A DNA stretch of 39,432 nucleotides from positions 1-39,432 of the forward strand of contig PLIO01000149.1 of NCBI GenBank assembly GCA_003140075.1, given 5' to 3'. The translations under genes and the position numbers were made by a program. Shown here piece after piece: positions 1-8,530 of this stretch (position 1 is its first letter; each line of letters starts with the position of its first letter). Below the pieces are notes generated by a model. That model was given only the letters and a program-made list of their open reading frames with translations. It was not told the DNA's origin and ran no database searches. The DNA comes from Acidobacteriaceae bacterium. Lineage in GTDB: Bacteria > Acidobacteriota > Terriglobia > Terriglobales > Acidobacteriaceae.

Positions 1-671
1 TGCGGATGCCAGCAGTCGTAATCCGTCACCATCGCCACCGTGACGTAGCACAGCTCCGCTTCGCGCGCCAGCTTCGCCTCCTGAAGGTTGGTCATGCCGA
101 TCACATCCATGCCCAGACTGCGATACACATGCGACTCCGCCTTGGTGGAAAATTGTGGACCCTCCATGCACAGGTAGATCCCGCCGTGCCGACCGGTTAC
201 GCCGACTCTCTCGCAGGCAGCCTCGACCACCGCGGCAAGCTCTCCGCATACAGGATCGGCAAAGGCGATGTGCGCCACCACTCCCGCTCCGAAGAAAGTA
301 TCCACGCGATGACGCGTGCGATCGAAGAACTGATCAGGAATCAGGAAGTCGAGCGGCTTGTGCTCCTCCTTCAGCGATCCGACGGCGGAAACCGAAATAA
401 TCCTCTCGACCCCAAGCTGCTTGAAGCCATGGATGTTCGCGCGGAAATTCAGCTCGCTCGGAAGAATGCTGTGTCCGCGCCTATGGCGCGCCAGGAACGC
501 CACCTTGCGGCCTTCGAGCGTGCCGCAGACATAAGCGTCGGAAGCCGCGCCGAACGGCGTTTTCACCCGCACTTCTTTGACCTTGCTCAGCCCCGGCATC
601 GAATACAGGCCGCTGCCGCCGATAATCCCAATCTCCGCCTGCGCCACCAACCCTCCAACGTTCAGGCTCAC
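1..671 (-). CDS. mtnP: S-methyl-5'-thioadenosine phosphorylase, 3' end beyond the window
   Basis: Phosphorolysis of methylthioadenosine to adenine and methylthioribose-1-phosphate (methionine salvage/polyamine by-product recycling), cytosolic. The minus strand is open from the GTG at 671 to the window edge, giving 223 residues of a family that is usually about 290, so roughly the last quarter is missing. Visible family motifs are GIIGGSGLY near the N-terminus, [37 protein letters not shown], and [17 protein letters not shown] followed by DYDCW. The SAVGSL and DYDCW forms favour MTAP over purine nucleoside phosphorylase. An in-frame TAA just upstream limits the start to GTG 671, or the GTG eight codons later. 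A GGGAAG stretch before 671 can serve as the ribosome site. Divergent from the next gene. Confidence 0.9.
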   Translation of the reverse strand, partial: MSLNVGGLVAQAEIGIIGGSGLYSMPGLSKVKEVRVKTPFGAASDAYVCGTLEGRKVAFLARHRRGHSILPSELNFRANIHGFKQLGVERIISVSAVGSLKEEHKPLDFLIPDQFFDRTRHRVDTFFGAGVVAHIAFADPVCGELAAVVEAACERVGVTGRHGGIYLCMEGPQFSTKAESHVYRSLGMDVIGMTNLQEAKLAREAELCYVTVAMVTDYDCWHP

Positions 672-703
672 AGAAATCTTCCCGCGCGAGAGCCAAACCT
701 GTA

Positions 704-709
704 ATTATA
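704..709 (-). promoter_or_regulatory. -10 hexamer TATAAT of mtnP
   Basis: A perfect TATAAT on the minus strand, 32 nt before the GTG of mtnP. It implies a short leader of about 25 nt. No good -35 is visible 16-18 nt upstream. Confidence 0.4.
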
Positions 710-771
710 CAAGAACGTCTGTACGCGCCTGCATCGACCGAGCCGCTGTGGTTCGAGGTATGGCAACCCGC

Positions 772-777
772 TACAAT
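772..777 (+). promoter_or_regulatory. -10 hexamer TACAAT, likely leaderless start
   Basis: TACAAT ends 6 nt before the ATG at 784, so transcription would begin at or next to the start codon. There is no Shine-Dalgarno. The -35 region is weak. Confidence 0.4.
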
Positions 778-783
778 CCCTCT

Positions 784-2070
784 ATGCGTGTCGCGGTAGT
801 CCTTTCGATGCTCCTTCTGACCTTTGCAGCGGTTGCACAAGACTTACCAAAAGTAGCATCCAAGAACGAAACGAAGTTCGCCACCGTACCGCTCACGCTT
901 GATCACGACCGCATCGTCATTGATGCCGACGTTCGACTCTCCGATGGAACAATCCAGCGTGTTCATGCTTGGGTGGACAACGGCAATCCCGGTCTCTACA
1001 TGTCGCGGCGGCTGGCCTCACTCACGGGAGGTTCGATCTCCTGCGACGGACAACTGTGCTCGGCCACTCCTCCGGTCGAGATGAACATCGGTGGCATGAC
1101 GATTATTCTCGGCGGGCGAATTCCCGGGGCTGGCATCAAAGCAGCCTGGGTGTCCGCGGCCGATAACGCTCCGCTCGCTCCCGGCATGTCCGCAGAGATC
1201 AACATTCCCTCCACGGTGTTGAGCCGCTACGATGTCCTTATCAACTTCCCTGACCGCGAATTCACCATCGCCCAACCCGGCACCCTGAAGTTTAAGGGCG
1301 TGAAGTCGAATGTAATTGTGAACGGCGGGAGTGGCGTGATTCAAGTTCCCAGCCAGATCGAAAACAAGAAATACAATCTCGGGCTCAATCTGGGCACATC
1401 CATCAGCGTTCTCTCGGCAGAGTTGTTCGACAAGTTCACCAGCGCTCACCCTGACTGGCCGCACACGACCGGCGCGGTCGGCCTCGCCAATCTGTGGGGT
1501 GAAAATGATGAAGTGACCAGAAAACTGATGCGCGTGGAGCGAGTGCAGTTCGGTCCGCTCTATCTTACGAACGTAGTGGTGGCTAACTATCCTGGAAATT
1601 TCATGGTGTCATCCTGGAAGGATGCGGGCAACGCTGCCGCCGGCTCGCTCGGTTCAGAGGCTTTGCTCAACTATCGCATCGGCCTGGATTACGCACACTC
1701 CGCCGTATATTTCGATATTGGGCGTCTGTTTAACTCCCCTGACTTCAATGTTATCGGCCTAATTCTTCGCCCCGAAGTTGATGGACGCTTCACCATCCTC
1801 GCTGTCGCCGACTTCGACGGCAAACCCTCCGTGCCACAAGTCCAGGACGGCGTTCAGGCGGGCGATCACCTCGTCGCCGTCGACGGCATCCCGGTGCAGG
1901 AATCCACCATGGGACAGGTTTGGGAGATGCTTGGAGGCTTGCCCGGCAAAGAGCGTAGATTGGCGATGGAGCGCGGCGGCAGGCAATTCACCGTCGTCGC
2001 GAAGGTCGAGCACTTCCTGGGAGAAACAGACAAGGACGACAAACCGAAAGGAAAGTCACGCAACAACTAG
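784..2070 (+). CDS. Secreted aspartic-protease-like protein with C-terminal PDZ domain
   Basis: A 428-residue exported protein. Residues 1-19 form a signal peptide (MRVAVVLSMLLLTFAAVAQ). The middle resembles the retropepsin-like fold: VDNGNPG at 64-70 is where the family has D-T/S-G, and a second lobe carries LGTSISVL. Both catalytic motifs are therefore degenerate (DNG, and no Asp in the second), so proteolysis is doubtful. Residues about 338-412 form a PDZ domain (VQAGDHLVAVDGIPV), followed by a charged tail. The frame is open further upstream, but ATG 784 gives a clean signal peptide and lies 6 nt after a TACAAT box. Convergent with the metallopeptidase gene 33 nt downstream. Role in envelope proteolysis or peptide binding is inferred. 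Confidence 0.75.
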   Translation: MRVAVVLSMLLLTFAAVAQDLPKVASKNETKFATVPLTLDHDRIVIDADVRLSDGTIQRVHAWVDNGNPGLYMSRRLASLTGGSISCDGQLCSATPPVEMNIGGMTIILGGRIPGAGIKAAWVSAADNAPLAPGMSAEINIPSTVLSRYDVLINFPDREFTIAQPGTLKFKGVKSNVIVNGGSGVIQVPSQIENKKYNLGLNLGTSISVLSAELFDKFTSAHPDWPHTTGAVGLANLWGENDEVTRKLMRVERVQFGPLYLTNVVVANYPGNFMVSSWKDAGNAAAGSLGSEALLNYRIGLDYAHSAVYFDIGRLFNSPDFNVIGLILRPEVDGRFTILAVADFDGKPSVPQVQDGVQAGDHLVAVDGIPVQESTMGQVWEMLGGLPGKERRLAMERGGRQFTVVAKVEHFLGETDKDDKPKGKSRNN

Positions 2071-2103
2071 CGAACGGAAAACCGAAACGTGAGAACCGAG
2101 CTC

Positions 2104-3651
2104 TCACTTCGCGGCGAACACTTCCTTCTCCAGAGTTTCCGTCGTGGCTGGGTCCAGGCTTTCGCTCACCAGCACGGTGTCGCCCTGCTCCTCGATCACG
2201 ACTGTGCCTTCCTCTGTAGTCCAGGAATGGCGGCCTGTTAGAACCTCGACCTTGTTCTCCGGATTTTGCGCCGCCGATTGACCGGACTGCGGAGTCACGA
2301 TCTCCTCCGCCCTTTTGTAACGCTTCGCCAGCGAGCGGGCATAAATCTCGGCAAATTCCGAGGCCTTCTCCGAACTCGACCACCGCGATACATAGAGCAA
2401 GCCCAACTGCGCCGTTACGGCGAGATCAGTGGACGGGCCGGTTTTGGTCGTGTCGGTCTTGGAACGGGCGGCATAGTAATACCCGCCGCGCCACTCCGGA
2501 TACAGCCGCTCCGATTGTTCCTTCCCTGAGTATTGCTCGATCAGCACGGCGACATCGAACTCGCCCATGGCCCCGATATCGAATTTTACGTAGTCCTTGA
2601 AATCGCGCTTGAATTGCGGCACGGGCATGGGCTCGATCCTCTCGCCGGAAAGATAAGTCTCCGGCTGCATGATCTGGCGCGTGGTGTGCGGAGGATTGGC
2701 CAGTACGCCAGCAAAAGCCTTCTCCTTGCCCCCCTTCTCCATCAGCTTCACGATGAATTTCATGCCGTAGCTGTAGGGGAAGGTCAGCGATTCTTTCAGG
2801 AAGATGGGAGCGTCCTTGAAGACCAGCGAATCGTCCGTGCCGTTCGCCATTTGCGATTCCATGCTTTCCACCAGATCGGGCGAATCGGCAATCGACTTCC
2901 CGACCGGGGCTAGTTCGTACTCCATCATCACGGTCTCGGCTTGCCCCTCGACCACCGCCTCGCGCGCGTCGTCGATTTCGTCGTTCTCGATGTCGAGAGG
3001 CGTTGGATCTTTCTTGATCTCGCCCAGATCCTTATCGCCTTTCTTCATCCACTTGTCGAGGCCGATCGCCTGATCCTGCAGGGCATGCGTCAACTCGTGG
3101 GCCATCACCGGTTCCTGTTCCTCCATGGGAACCCAATCCAACAGGTTGACGGTCTTCGTTTTGGGATCGTAGTAGCCGGCGATCTGCTCGCGCAGCAGCG
3201 CCACCAGCAACTTTTCCAGATCGAAATCGCGCGGCAGGAGCCCAAACTTTTTCAACACCAACTCCGACCGCTGCAGCTTCTTCACGTCTTCATCCTTCAT
3301 GTGCCGGGTCAGGTATCCAACCACTTCGTCGCGGCTGGTCAGGCGACGCTTGACCTGCTTCTTGATGGGCAATCCCGTCCGCTTGCTGTCGAAGGCGAGA
3401 ATCTCATCGACGGAGTGAAACAGTTCCTCCGCTTCGCGCGGTGTGATTTTAACCTCTTCTTTCGGCTGAGAAGGAGTTACCTGTTGGGGGGGGACATTCT
3501 TTTCCGCCTGTTCTTGATTTTGATCTTGCTTCCCCTGAGTCTGCGCAGCCTGATCCTGCGGGCGTGCCGCCGCTGCGCTCAACCCCACAAGCAACACAAC
3601 CGCAAAAAGCGGCCTCAGAAACCTCGTGCCAAGCAGTTCGACGATATCCAT
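2104..3651 (-). CDS. Secreted zinc metallopeptidase of gluzincin type (HELTH)
   Basis: 515 residues. Residues 1-29 form a signal peptide or membrane anchor, followed by a Gln-rich linker (about 31-62). The zinc-binding HELTH is at 185-189 and a downstream EGQAE at 235-239 supplies the third ligand expected of gluzincins (HExxH...E). The C-terminal part has no motif I recognise and ends with a short beta-rich segment (about 475-510). I cannot assign a named peptidase family. The start at 3651 is supported by a TAGACT hexamer 8 nt upstream. Divergent from the methyltransferase gene, with which it shares a 62-nt promoter region. Confidence 0.75.
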   Translation of the reverse strand: MDIVELLGTRFLRPLFAVVLLVGLSAAAARPQDQAAQTQGKQDQNQEQAEKNVPPQQVTPSQPKEEVKITPREAEELFHSVDEILAFDSKRTGLPIKKQVKRRLTSRDEVVGYLTRHMKDEDVKKLQRSELVLKKFGLLPRDFDLEKLLVALLREQIAGYYDPKTKTVNLLDWVPMEEQEPVMAHELTHALQDQAIGLDKWMKKGDKDLGEIKKDPTPLDIENDEIDDAREAVVEGQAETVMMEYELAPVGKSIADSPDLVESMESQMANGTDDSLVFKDAPIFLKESLTFPYSYGMKFIVKLMEKGGKEKAFAGVLANPPHTTRQIMQPETYLSGERIEPMPVPQFKRDFKDYVKFDIGAMGEFDVAVLIEQYSGKEQSERLYPEWRGGYYYAARSKTDTTKTGPSTDLAVTAQLGLLYVSRWSSSEKASEFAEIYARSLAKRYKRAEEIVTPQSGQSAAQNPENKVEVLTGRHSWTTEEGTVVIEEQGDTVLVSESLDPATTETLEKEVFAAK

Positions 3652-3659
3652 TAGGAACG

Positions 3660-3690
3660 AGTCTACCCTGTTTGCCTATACTCTCTTCAA
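3660..3690 (-). promoter_or_regulatory. Promoter of metallopeptidase gene, leaderless type
   Basis: TTGAAG (3685-3690), 19-nt spacer, TAGACT (3660-3665), then 8 nt to the ATG. The spacing places the transcript start at or beside the ATG. Confidence 0.4.
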
Positions 3691-3713
3691 GGACAAACCT
3701 TCACCATAAACTA

Positions 3714-4385
3714 ATGACCACGAACACTCCTGTTAATCTCTGGACCTCTACCGACCAGGCTCGCGACTACCTGGGGCGCGCCGACTCTATTCTGCACCGC
3801 GGAGAAGGCGAATCGACGCTGCTCGAATTTATCCCGAAGACTGTGCGCCGCGCTCTCGATCTCGGCACGGGAGACGGGCGTCTGCTCGCGATGGTCAAGA
3901 CTGAGTTAGCCGCAGGCAATGCCGTTCAGAATGGCCGCGCCCAAGTCGAGGCGGTGGCGGTCGACTTTTCGCCGGCCATGCTTGAAGCTGCCAGTAAGCG
4001 ATTCGCCGGAGATTCCTCCGTCACCATCGTCACCCACAATCTCGACCACCCGCTGCCCAAGCTGGGTAAGTTCGATGCCGTCGTTTCCTGCTTCGCGATT
4101 CATCATCTCGTGCACGAGCGGAAACGTGCGCTTTATGCCGAGATTCACGGCCTGCTCAACTCTGGCGGCATCTTCTGCAATCTGGAACACGTAGCTTCGC
4201 CCACGCAACGGCTGCACGAAGAATTTCTGCAGCGCATTGGCTATACCGTGGAAACTGAAGACCCTTCGAACAAGCTGCTGGATCTTGAAACGCAGTTGCA
4301 GTGGTTGCGCGAGATTGGATTTTCGGATGTGGATTGTCACTGGAAGTGGCGGGAGCTGGCGCTGCTGGTGGGGCGTAGGACCTAG
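3714..4385 (+). CDS. Class I SAM-dependent methyltransferase
   Basis: 223 residues with a Rossmann methyltransferase domain. Motif I is RALDLGTGDGRLL (46-58), then AVDFSPAMLEAA for the second strand, and a motif IV-like region FDAVVSCFAIHHLVHERK followed by GLLNSGGIFCNLEHV. This binds S-adenosylmethionine; the methyl acceptor cannot be read from sequence. It resembles the UbiE/tRNA cmoA-like group generally but lacks specific signatures. The ATG at 3714 precedes the conserved region by about 45 residues. A possible -10 TATACT lies at 3677-3682. Its stop faces the inverted-repeat element at 4393-4647. Confidence 0.8.
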   Translation: MTTNTPVNLWTSTDQARDYLGRADSILHRGEGESTLLEFIPKTVRRALDLGTGDGRLLAMVKTELAAGNAVQNGRAQVEAVAVDFSPAMLEAASKRFAGDSSVTIVTHNLDHPLPKLGKFDAVVSCFAIHHLVHERKRALYAEIHGLLNSGGIFCNLEHVASPTQRLHEEFLQRIGYTVETEDPSNKLLDLETQLQWLREIGFSDVDCHWKWRELALLVGRRT

Positions 4386-4392
4386 GCCGCAT

Positions 4393-4647
4393 GTCATCCT
4401 GAGCGGAGTGTGTGCTTTCGCGAAGCGAAGGCACATGCGGAGCCGAAGGATCTCTTGCACGTTGATGCGGCCAACGGTTCCTCGGGATCGCTGACCCGCT
4501 CCTGAGATCCGCCGCACACTTTTCGATGACACGCACGAGCTGCGAGAATTCCCTGACTCGTCGCTGCCGGTCCGACCGGGTGCAGGGATCCTTCGACTGC
4601 GTGAATCGATTCGCATTCGCGAATCGATTCACTTCGCTCAGGATGAC
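4393..4647. repeat. 255-bp intergenic element with 13-bp terminal inverted repeats
   Basis: The ends are perfect inverted copies: GTCATCCTGAGCG at 4393-4405 and its complement at 4635-4647. Inside are a near-perfect hairpin at 4411-4435 (11-bp arms, one mismatch, GAA loop) and a perfect 14-bp-arm hairpin with a 4-nt loop at 4601-4632. An inner pair CGAAGGATC / GATCCTTCG also faces inward. It has no coding capacity. It fills the gap between two converging genes and may act as a bidirectional terminator or a small non-autonomous mobile element. Confidence 0.75.
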
Positions 4648-4655
4648 GCTGCTGA

Positions 4656-5738
4656 CTATACTCCGCGAACGAAGTTCGTCACCCACTCCCCCGCCTCCCT
4701 GGTCCCGAGCGTTCCGCCAATGTCCTGCGTGGTTTTCTTCTGCCGCACGGCTTCGAGCACGGCGGCTTCGATCTTCTCGGCTTCTCGCGTCAATCCCAGG
4801 TGCGCGAGCATCATGGCCGCGGTAAGAATTGCCCCAAACGGATTGGCCACGTTTTTCCCGGCGATTGGCGGGGCGGAGCCGTGTACCGGCTCGAACATCG
4901 AAGTTTTCCCCGGATGAATATTTCCGCTGGCGGCCATGCCTAAACCGCCCTGCAGTCCGGCGGCGAGGTCGGTGATGATGTCGCCGAACATGTTGTTGGT
5001 CACAATCACATCGAAAGGGCGTGGATCGCGCACCATCTGCATGCAGAGCGCGTCCACGTACATGTGCTGCGTTTCAATCTGCGGGAACTCGCCGCTCACT
5101 TCCTTGAACACGCGCTGCCACAAGCCCCCGGCGTGAGTCATGGCATTCGACTTGTCGCACATTAGAGCGCGGCCGCGCGGCGAGCCGTCGAGATGGGCGT
5201 GGCGCTCACAATAGTCGAACGCGTAACGAATAATGCGCTCCACGCCCTTGCGCGTGTTGATGTCTTCCTGAATGGCGATCTCGTCCGCCGTGCCCTGCTT
5301 GAAGACTCCGCCCGCGTCGGTATAGACGCCCTCGGTGTTTTCGCGGATAACCACAAAATCCACATCCTTGGGCTCAACGCCCTTCAGCGGACACAACGCC
5401 GCATCGAGCAGCCGCACCGGGCGCACGTTAGCGTAGAGATCCATCTTGAAGCGCATCCCGAGAAGGATCTCTTTGGCATGGACATTGGTCTTAACGCGCG
5501 GGTCGCCGAAGGCCCCGGCCAGGACAGCATCGAAGTCGCGTCCGAGCATGGCGAAGCCGTTGGGAGGAACGGTGGTGCCGTCCCGGAGATAGCGATCGGC
5601 GCTCCAATCGAATTCGCTCATCTCGACATCGGCTCCCGACGCCTCGATGACCTTAAGCGCTTGAGGAATAACTTCCTGGCCAATCCCGTCTCCGGGAATT
5701 ACCGCGACACGCTTCTTCGAAGGTTTTTGCGGGTCCAC
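4656..5738 (-). CDS. leuB: 3-isopropylmalate dehydrogenase
   Basis: Oxidative decarboxylation of 3-isopropylmalate in leucine biosynthesis, NAD-dependent, cytosolic. 360 residues, the family length. Visible motifs are [10 protein letters not shown] (13-22), [18 protein letters not shown] (92-109), [11 protein letters not shown], the catalytic Lys195 in CDKSNAM, Asp229 and the metal-binding region [13 protein letters not shown] (248-260), and [13 protein letters not shown] (282-294). It is closest in style to the actinobacterial-type LeuB. Tartrate or homoisocitrate dehydrogenase cannot be fully excluded. The start is GTG 5738, 6 nt after a TAGCTT hexamer. No other leucine genes are in the window. 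Confidence 0.85.
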   Translation of the reverse strand: MDPQKPSKKRVAVIPGDGIGQEVIPQALKVIEASGADVEMSEFDWSADRYLRDGTTVPPNGFAMLGRDFDAVLAGAFGDPRVKTNVHAKEILLGMRFKMDLYANVRPVRLLDAALCPLKGVEPKDVDFVVIRENTEGVYTDAGGVFKQGTADEIAIQEDINTRKGVERIIRYAFDYCERHAHLDGSPRGRALMCDKSNAMTHAGGLWQRVFKEVSGEFPQIETQHMYVDALCMQMVRDPRPFDVIVTNNMFGDIITDLAAGLQGGLGMAASGNIHPGKTSMFEPVHGSAPPIAGKNVANPFGAILTAAMMLAHLGLTREAEKIEAAVLEAVRQKKTTQDIGGTLGTREAGEWVTNFVRGV

Positions 5739-5744
5739 GGCAAG

Positions 5745-5750
5745 AAGCTA
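5745..5750 (-). promoter_or_regulatory. Possible -10 TAGCTT before leuB
   Basis: TAGCTT ends 6 nt before the GTG start of leuB, the same spacing as other leaderless candidates here. No -35 is recognisable, so the call rests on position. Confidence 0.25.
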
Positions 5751-5830
5751 ACACAAGCCGGGCTGGATGAGTAGATTGGCAATTGGTAATTCGCAGGTGG
5801 CAATGGAGGATGAATCGCGCTACCGTTCGC

Positions 5831-5836
5831 TATAAT
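5831..5836 (+). promoter_or_regulatory. -10 hexamer TATAAT of ygfZ
   Basis: A perfect TATAAT ending 10 nt before the ATG, giving a leader of only a few nucleotides. No Shine-Dalgarno fits in between. The gap upstream contains a short ATTGGCAATTGGTAATT repeat (5775-5791). Confidence 0.45.
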
Positions 5837-5846
5837 CAATACTCCA

Positions 5847-6986
5847 ATGGCAGCTACTTCACTCCAAGAGGCACTTCGCACGCAGGCGACAAGCCAAGCA
5901 CCCCGCGAGGGCGACTACCGCGGAGCGTCAACGGCGGCGAGTTTTGCCGGCGCGCACGAGGAGTTCTCTGCTCTGCTCACCGGTTGTGGAGTCTACGACC
6001 TGGGCTTCCGGGCCCGGATTTCGCTCACGGGGGGCGATCGGGTGCGCTGGCTAAACGGCATGGTCACCAACAACATTCGCGATCTTGCCGTTGGACACGG
6101 AGTGTATGCATTTCTGCTCAACCCGCAGGGCCGCATTCTCGGCGACATGTTCGTCTACAACCAAGGTGAGGCGCTCATCGTCGGGACCGATCGGAGTCAG
6201 GTCGAGAAGATCATCGCGACTTTCGAGCACTACATCATCATGGACGATGTGCAAGTAACGAATCTCAGCGCGCAGCAAACCACTCTGGGCCTGGCGGGAC
6301 CAAAGTCTCGAGCGCTGCTGAACGCGGCGGGCCTTGGAGTTCCTGAACTGCATCCGCTGCAGATGATCACTCCAGAATGCAAATGCGATTGCGGCTGCAT
6401 TCAGTGTACGGTCGTACGCGGAGAGGATGGGCAGCAGGAATCCTACGAAATCTGGCTCGGGCCCAAGGATGTCTACAAGACCTGGAACGCGTTGGTTGCC
6501 GCCGGGGCAACGCCTGTGGGCAGCGAAGCGCTGGAGATGCAACGAATCGCAGCCGGAATCCCACTCTACGGGGTGGACATTCGCGAGCGGGATCTACCGC
6601 AGGAAACCGAACAGATGCGGGCGCTCAACTTCAACAAAGGCTGCTACGTGGGACAGGAGATTGTGGAGCGCATTCGCTCGCGGGGCAACGTGCATCGCAA
6701 GTTTACCGGGTTCGTGATGGAAGGTGCAGCGGCATTCGAGGCGGGAGCAAAGATCTTTTCCGGAAAATCTGGAGAAGACGAAAAGGAAGTGGGCGGGATC
6801 ACCAGCGTTGCGATTCTGCCGACGCGCTCCGGCGAACAGACGCTTGCCCTGGGATATATTCGGCGCGAGGTTGGTGTGCCTGGGCGCGAGGTCACGATCG
6901 GCGCGGTAAAGGCTACCGTGGTTCAGTTGCCGCTCGAGACTGCCATGCGTACACAGACGGAGGATGCTCTGGTTCACCGGGTATAA
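5847..6986 (+). CDS. ygfZ: YgfZ-type folate-binding protein for Fe-S cluster maintenance
   Basis: 379 residues with the T-protein-like (GcvT) fold. The YgfZ signature KGCYVGQE is at 264-271, and the early strands GVYDLGFRARISLTGGDRVRWLNGMVTN match the family. YgfZ proteins use tetrahydrofolate and support certain Fe-S enzymes. An insertion at 178-187 carries five cysteines in ten residues (CKCDCGCIQC), not part of the usual signature. The start at 5847 sits just after a TATAAT box. The stop lies in a duplicated 15-bp unit. It heads a co-directional run with the DUF1844, PhnP-like and ribF genes. Confidence 0.88.
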   Translation: MAATSLQEALRTQATSQAPREGDYRGASTAASFAGAHEEFSALLTGCGVYDLGFRARISLTGGDRVRWLNGMVTNNIRDLAVGHGVYAFLLNPQGRILGDMFVYNQGEALIVGTDRSQVEKIIATFEHYIIMDDVQVTNLSAQQTTLGLAGPKSRALLNAAGLGVPELHPLQMITPECKCDCGCIQCTVVRGEDGQQESYEIWLGPKDVYKTWNALVAAGATPVGSEALEMQRIAAGIPLYGVDIRERDLPQETEQMRALNFNKGCYVGQEIVERIRSRGNVHRKFTGFVMEGAAAFEAGAKIFSGKSGEDEKEVGGITSVAILPTRSGEQTLALGYIRREVGVPGREVTIGAVKATVVQLPLETAMRTQTEDALVHRV

Positions 6987-7001
6987 GTTCACCGGGTAGA
7001 A
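6972..7001. repeat. Tandem duplication spanning the ygfZ stop codon
   Basis: Two adjacent 15-bp copies (GTTCACCGGGTATAA, then the same with one change). The first contains the last codons and the TAA of ygfZ. It looks like a slippage duplication. Confidence 0.7.
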
Positions 7002-7057
7002 AAGCCCTTAACCGCAAAGATCGCTAAGATTACGCTAAGGACGCAAAGACGGGCTTT
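7001..7057. repeat. Intergenic GCTAAG/GCAAAG repeat with inverted ends
   Basis: Arms AAAGCCC (7001-7007) and GGGCTTT (7051-7057) bracket a degenerate direct-repeat stretch of the type CGCAAAGA / CGCTAAGA / CGCTAAGG / CGCAAAGA. The arms could pair as a stem. It looks like a dispersed intergenic repeat; copy number cannot be judged from this window. Confidence 0.5.
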
Positions 7058-7095
7058 GCTGAGATTCTGATAGAGAGACTTAGGGGACAGACGCT

Positions 7096-7713
7096 ATGGC
7101 TGAGAAGAGGCGAGAGTCAGGTTTTAAGGTTACCGACCGACGGTTGTTCACGGAGGACGGGGAGTTGCGGAGAGATGTTCCCGAGGAAGCCGAACCGCCG
7201 AAGACAGCGGCTACACCCGGCCCGGCTCCAGCCACGGCTAAAGAGGCTGCACCCGCTGGTGACTCTGTGGCGGCGTTTCCAACGGAGGGAGACGGCGTTC
7301 TTGGGCAAGGCATGCCGGCTGCCCCCACCCAGGCCGAGCAGCAGGCGCAGGCCGATGCTTACCGGAAATCGTCCGATGCGCTGGACTCGCGCGTAGAGCT
7401 TAGTGGGCATTCCGCCAAAGAATTCGAAATGACCTTCGAGCGCTTCCTGGCGTCCTTGTATATGACAGCGATGTTGCAACTGGGATTGATGCACCAGCAA
7501 GGAGAAGAGCCGCGGATGGACATCATCGGGGCCCGCCAGACCATCGACACACTCGCGCTGCTGGGGGAAAAGACCAAAGGCAACCTGACTCCGACGGAAG
7601 CAGCCTTTCTGCAGAACAGCCTCTACGAAGTGCGCATGGCCTATGTGGAAGTAACCAACGCGCTATCGCGCCCGCCACATCCTGGCGCAGCCACGGGAAC
7701 CAGCGGACGATGA
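7096..7713 (+). CDS. DUF1844 domain protein
   Basis: 205 residues, cytosolic, function unknown. The N-terminal third contains KVTDRRLFTEDGELR and an Ala/Pro/Glu-rich low-complexity linker (about 35-85). The conserved DUF1844 region is about 105-190 (FLASLYMTAMLQLGLMH, then IGARQTIDTLALLGEKTKGNLTPTE). The ATG at 7096 has an AGGGG ribosome site about 10 nt upstream. The next gene follows after 37 nt in the same direction, so co-transcription is likely. Confidence 0.8.
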   Translation: MAEKRRESGFKVTDRRLFTEDGELRRDVPEEAEPPKTAATPGPAPATAKEAAPAGDSVAAFPTEGDGVLGQGMPAAPTQAEQQAQADAYRKSSDALDSRVELSGHSAKEFEMTFERFLASLYMTAMLQLGLMHQQGEEPRMDIIGARQTIDTLALLGEKTKGNLTPTEAAFLQNSLYEVRMAYVEVTNALSRPPHPGAATGTSGR

Positions 7714-7750
7714 TGGTTCTCCATGAAAGCTACAGGATGAAGGTTCGCGG

Positions 7751-8524
7751 ATGAGGGCCACGCTCACCGTACTGGGCAGTGGCACTTCGATGGGCGTGCC
7801 CACTCTGGGCTGCGATTGCGCGGTCTGCCGGTCCAGCGACCCGCGCGACCGGCGCACTCGTCCCTCGGTGATGATCGAGTACGCGGGCAAGGTGGTGCTC
7901 ATCGATACCGCGCCCGATTTCTACGCGCAGGCCATCCGTGAACGAATCAACCACGTGGATGCGGTTTTCTACACCCACACGCACGCCGACCATATTCTGG
8001 GCATCGACGATCTGCGCCCGTTCAGCTTCGGTCACAAGCCGGGGAAGTTGCCGCTCTATGCGCGTCCGGATGCGGCCGCCTTTCTGCGCAAAATGTTCAG
8101 TTACATCTTTGACGCCGGTTACAAGTACGGCAGCTTGCCACAATTGGAACTGCGTCCGATCGACGGCGCGGTGGAGCTTTTCGGGGCGCGCTTCGAACCG
8201 GTGCGCTTGATTCATGGCGACACGGAAATTTACGGCTATCGCTTTGGGGCTGCGGCGTATCTCACCGACCACAGCGAAGTTCCAGAGGCATCGTTCCACC
8301 AGTTGGAGGGTCTCGACATTCTTTTTCTGGACGCGCTGCGGCACAAGCCTCATCCCACGCACTCGACGGTGGAGAATTCACTGCGCATCGTAGAGCGAGT
8401 AAAAGCGAAGCGAGGTTTCTTTACCCACATCTGCCACGATCTGGCGCATGAGGCGACCAACGCGACGTTGCCGTCGCACGTGCGGCTGGCTTATGACGGG
8501 ATGAAGCTGGAGTTTGAAATCTGA
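7751..8524 (+). CDS. PhnP-like metallo-beta-lactamase-fold hydrolase
   Basis: 257 residues. The metal-binding motif THTHADHILGIDD is at 75-87, with further ligand candidates in LTDHSE, FLDALRHKPHPTHST and HICHDLAH. A structural zinc site is suggested by CDCAVC at 21-26, a hallmark of the PhnP group (phosphoribosyl cyclic phosphodiesterases). PhnP itself acts in phosphonate breakdown, but no phn genes are nearby, so the substrate here is probably another cyclic phosphodiester or is unknown. The start is ATG 7751 with an AGGATGAAGG stretch upstream. Confidence 0.82.
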   Translation: MRATLTVLGSGTSMGVPTLGCDCAVCRSSDPRDRRTRPSVMIEYAGKVVLIDTAPDFYAQAIRERINHVDAVFYTHTHADHILGIDDLRPFSFGHKPGKLPLYARPDAAAFLRKMFSYIFDAGYKYGSLPQLELRPIDGAVELFGARFEPVRLIHGDTEIYGYRFGAAAYLTDHSEVPEASFHQLEGLDILFLDALRHKPHPTHSTVENSLRIVERVKAKRGFFTHICHDLAHEATNATLPSHVRLAYDGMKLEFEI

Positions 8525-8530
8525 GCTGCG

